DNA from: Planctomycetia bacterium
GTDB taxonomy: Bacteria; Planctomycetota; PLA2; JAEUHO01
Reading direction: 5' to 3'
Length of the DNA stretch: 6,083 nucleotides
Assembly: GCA_030618975.1 (NCBI GenBank)
Contig: JAUXCH010000330.1
Coordinates: 1-6,083 of the forward strand
In this document: piece after piece, positions 6,055 through 6,083 of the stretch
How the letters are laid out: each line of letters begins with the position of its first letter
How positions within the stretch are numbered: position 1 is the stretch's first letter
Notes under the pieces: generated by a model
What the model saw: the letters and a program-made list of their open reading frames with translations, nothing else
The model's database searches: none
What the model was told of the DNA's origin: nothing
Program-made: the position numbers and the translations under genes

Positions 6055-6083
6055 GCGGTCTTAGGAAGACAAAGTTGGTCTGC

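Overview
The window is very GC-rich (roughly 70% by eye), with strong G/C preference at third codon positions. It carries five well-supported genes and one weaker one, and shows no tRNA, rRNA, CRISPR array, transposase or phage gene. The best taxonomic guess is a Planctomycetota-like bacterium. This rests on the secreted HEAT-repeat plus VWA-like protein at 3990-5720, an architecture I associate with that phylum, and on the high proportion of exported or unclassified proteins. Myxococcota or Acidobacteriota cannot be excluded from sequence alone.

Layout. A MarR-type regulator (4-426, minus) is divergent from a rightward gene block. The 119-bp gap between them holds a perfect 13-bp inverted repeat (429-441) placed 2 bp upstream of the regulator's ATG, a likely autoregulatory operator. 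The rightward block begins with an unrecognised, mostly helical, TPR-like soluble protein (546-1331). Its stop overlaps by 4 bp the start of a single-pass membrane protein with a carboxypeptidase-regulatory-like beta-sandwich (1328-2164). After 66 bp comes proS, the bacterial-type prolyl-tRNA synthetase with an editing insertion (2231-3970), preceded by a good Shine-Dalgarno sequence. Nineteen bp after proS starts the exported HEAT/VWA-like protein (3990-5720). That short gap has no ribosome-binding site but contains a TATACT -10 element, so this gene probably has its own promoter and a nearly leaderless transcript.

The right end (5721-5856) is a convergent intergenic gap with two short GGTG-N5-CACC hairpins, one nested in a longer imperfect stem. 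A short leftward ORF of unknown function follows (5857-6054).

Functionally, proS is housekeeping. The 546/1328 pair is probably co-translated and may work together, one partner cytoplasmic and the other facing outside the membrane, but their role is unknown. The HEAT/VWA-like protein is probably an extracytoplasmic interaction protein with a degenerate metal site. I see no convincing evidence of a new multi-gene system. The most interesting points are the operator embedded at the MarR start, the apparently leaderless gene after proS, the degenerate VWA metal site, and the palindromes in the convergent gap.
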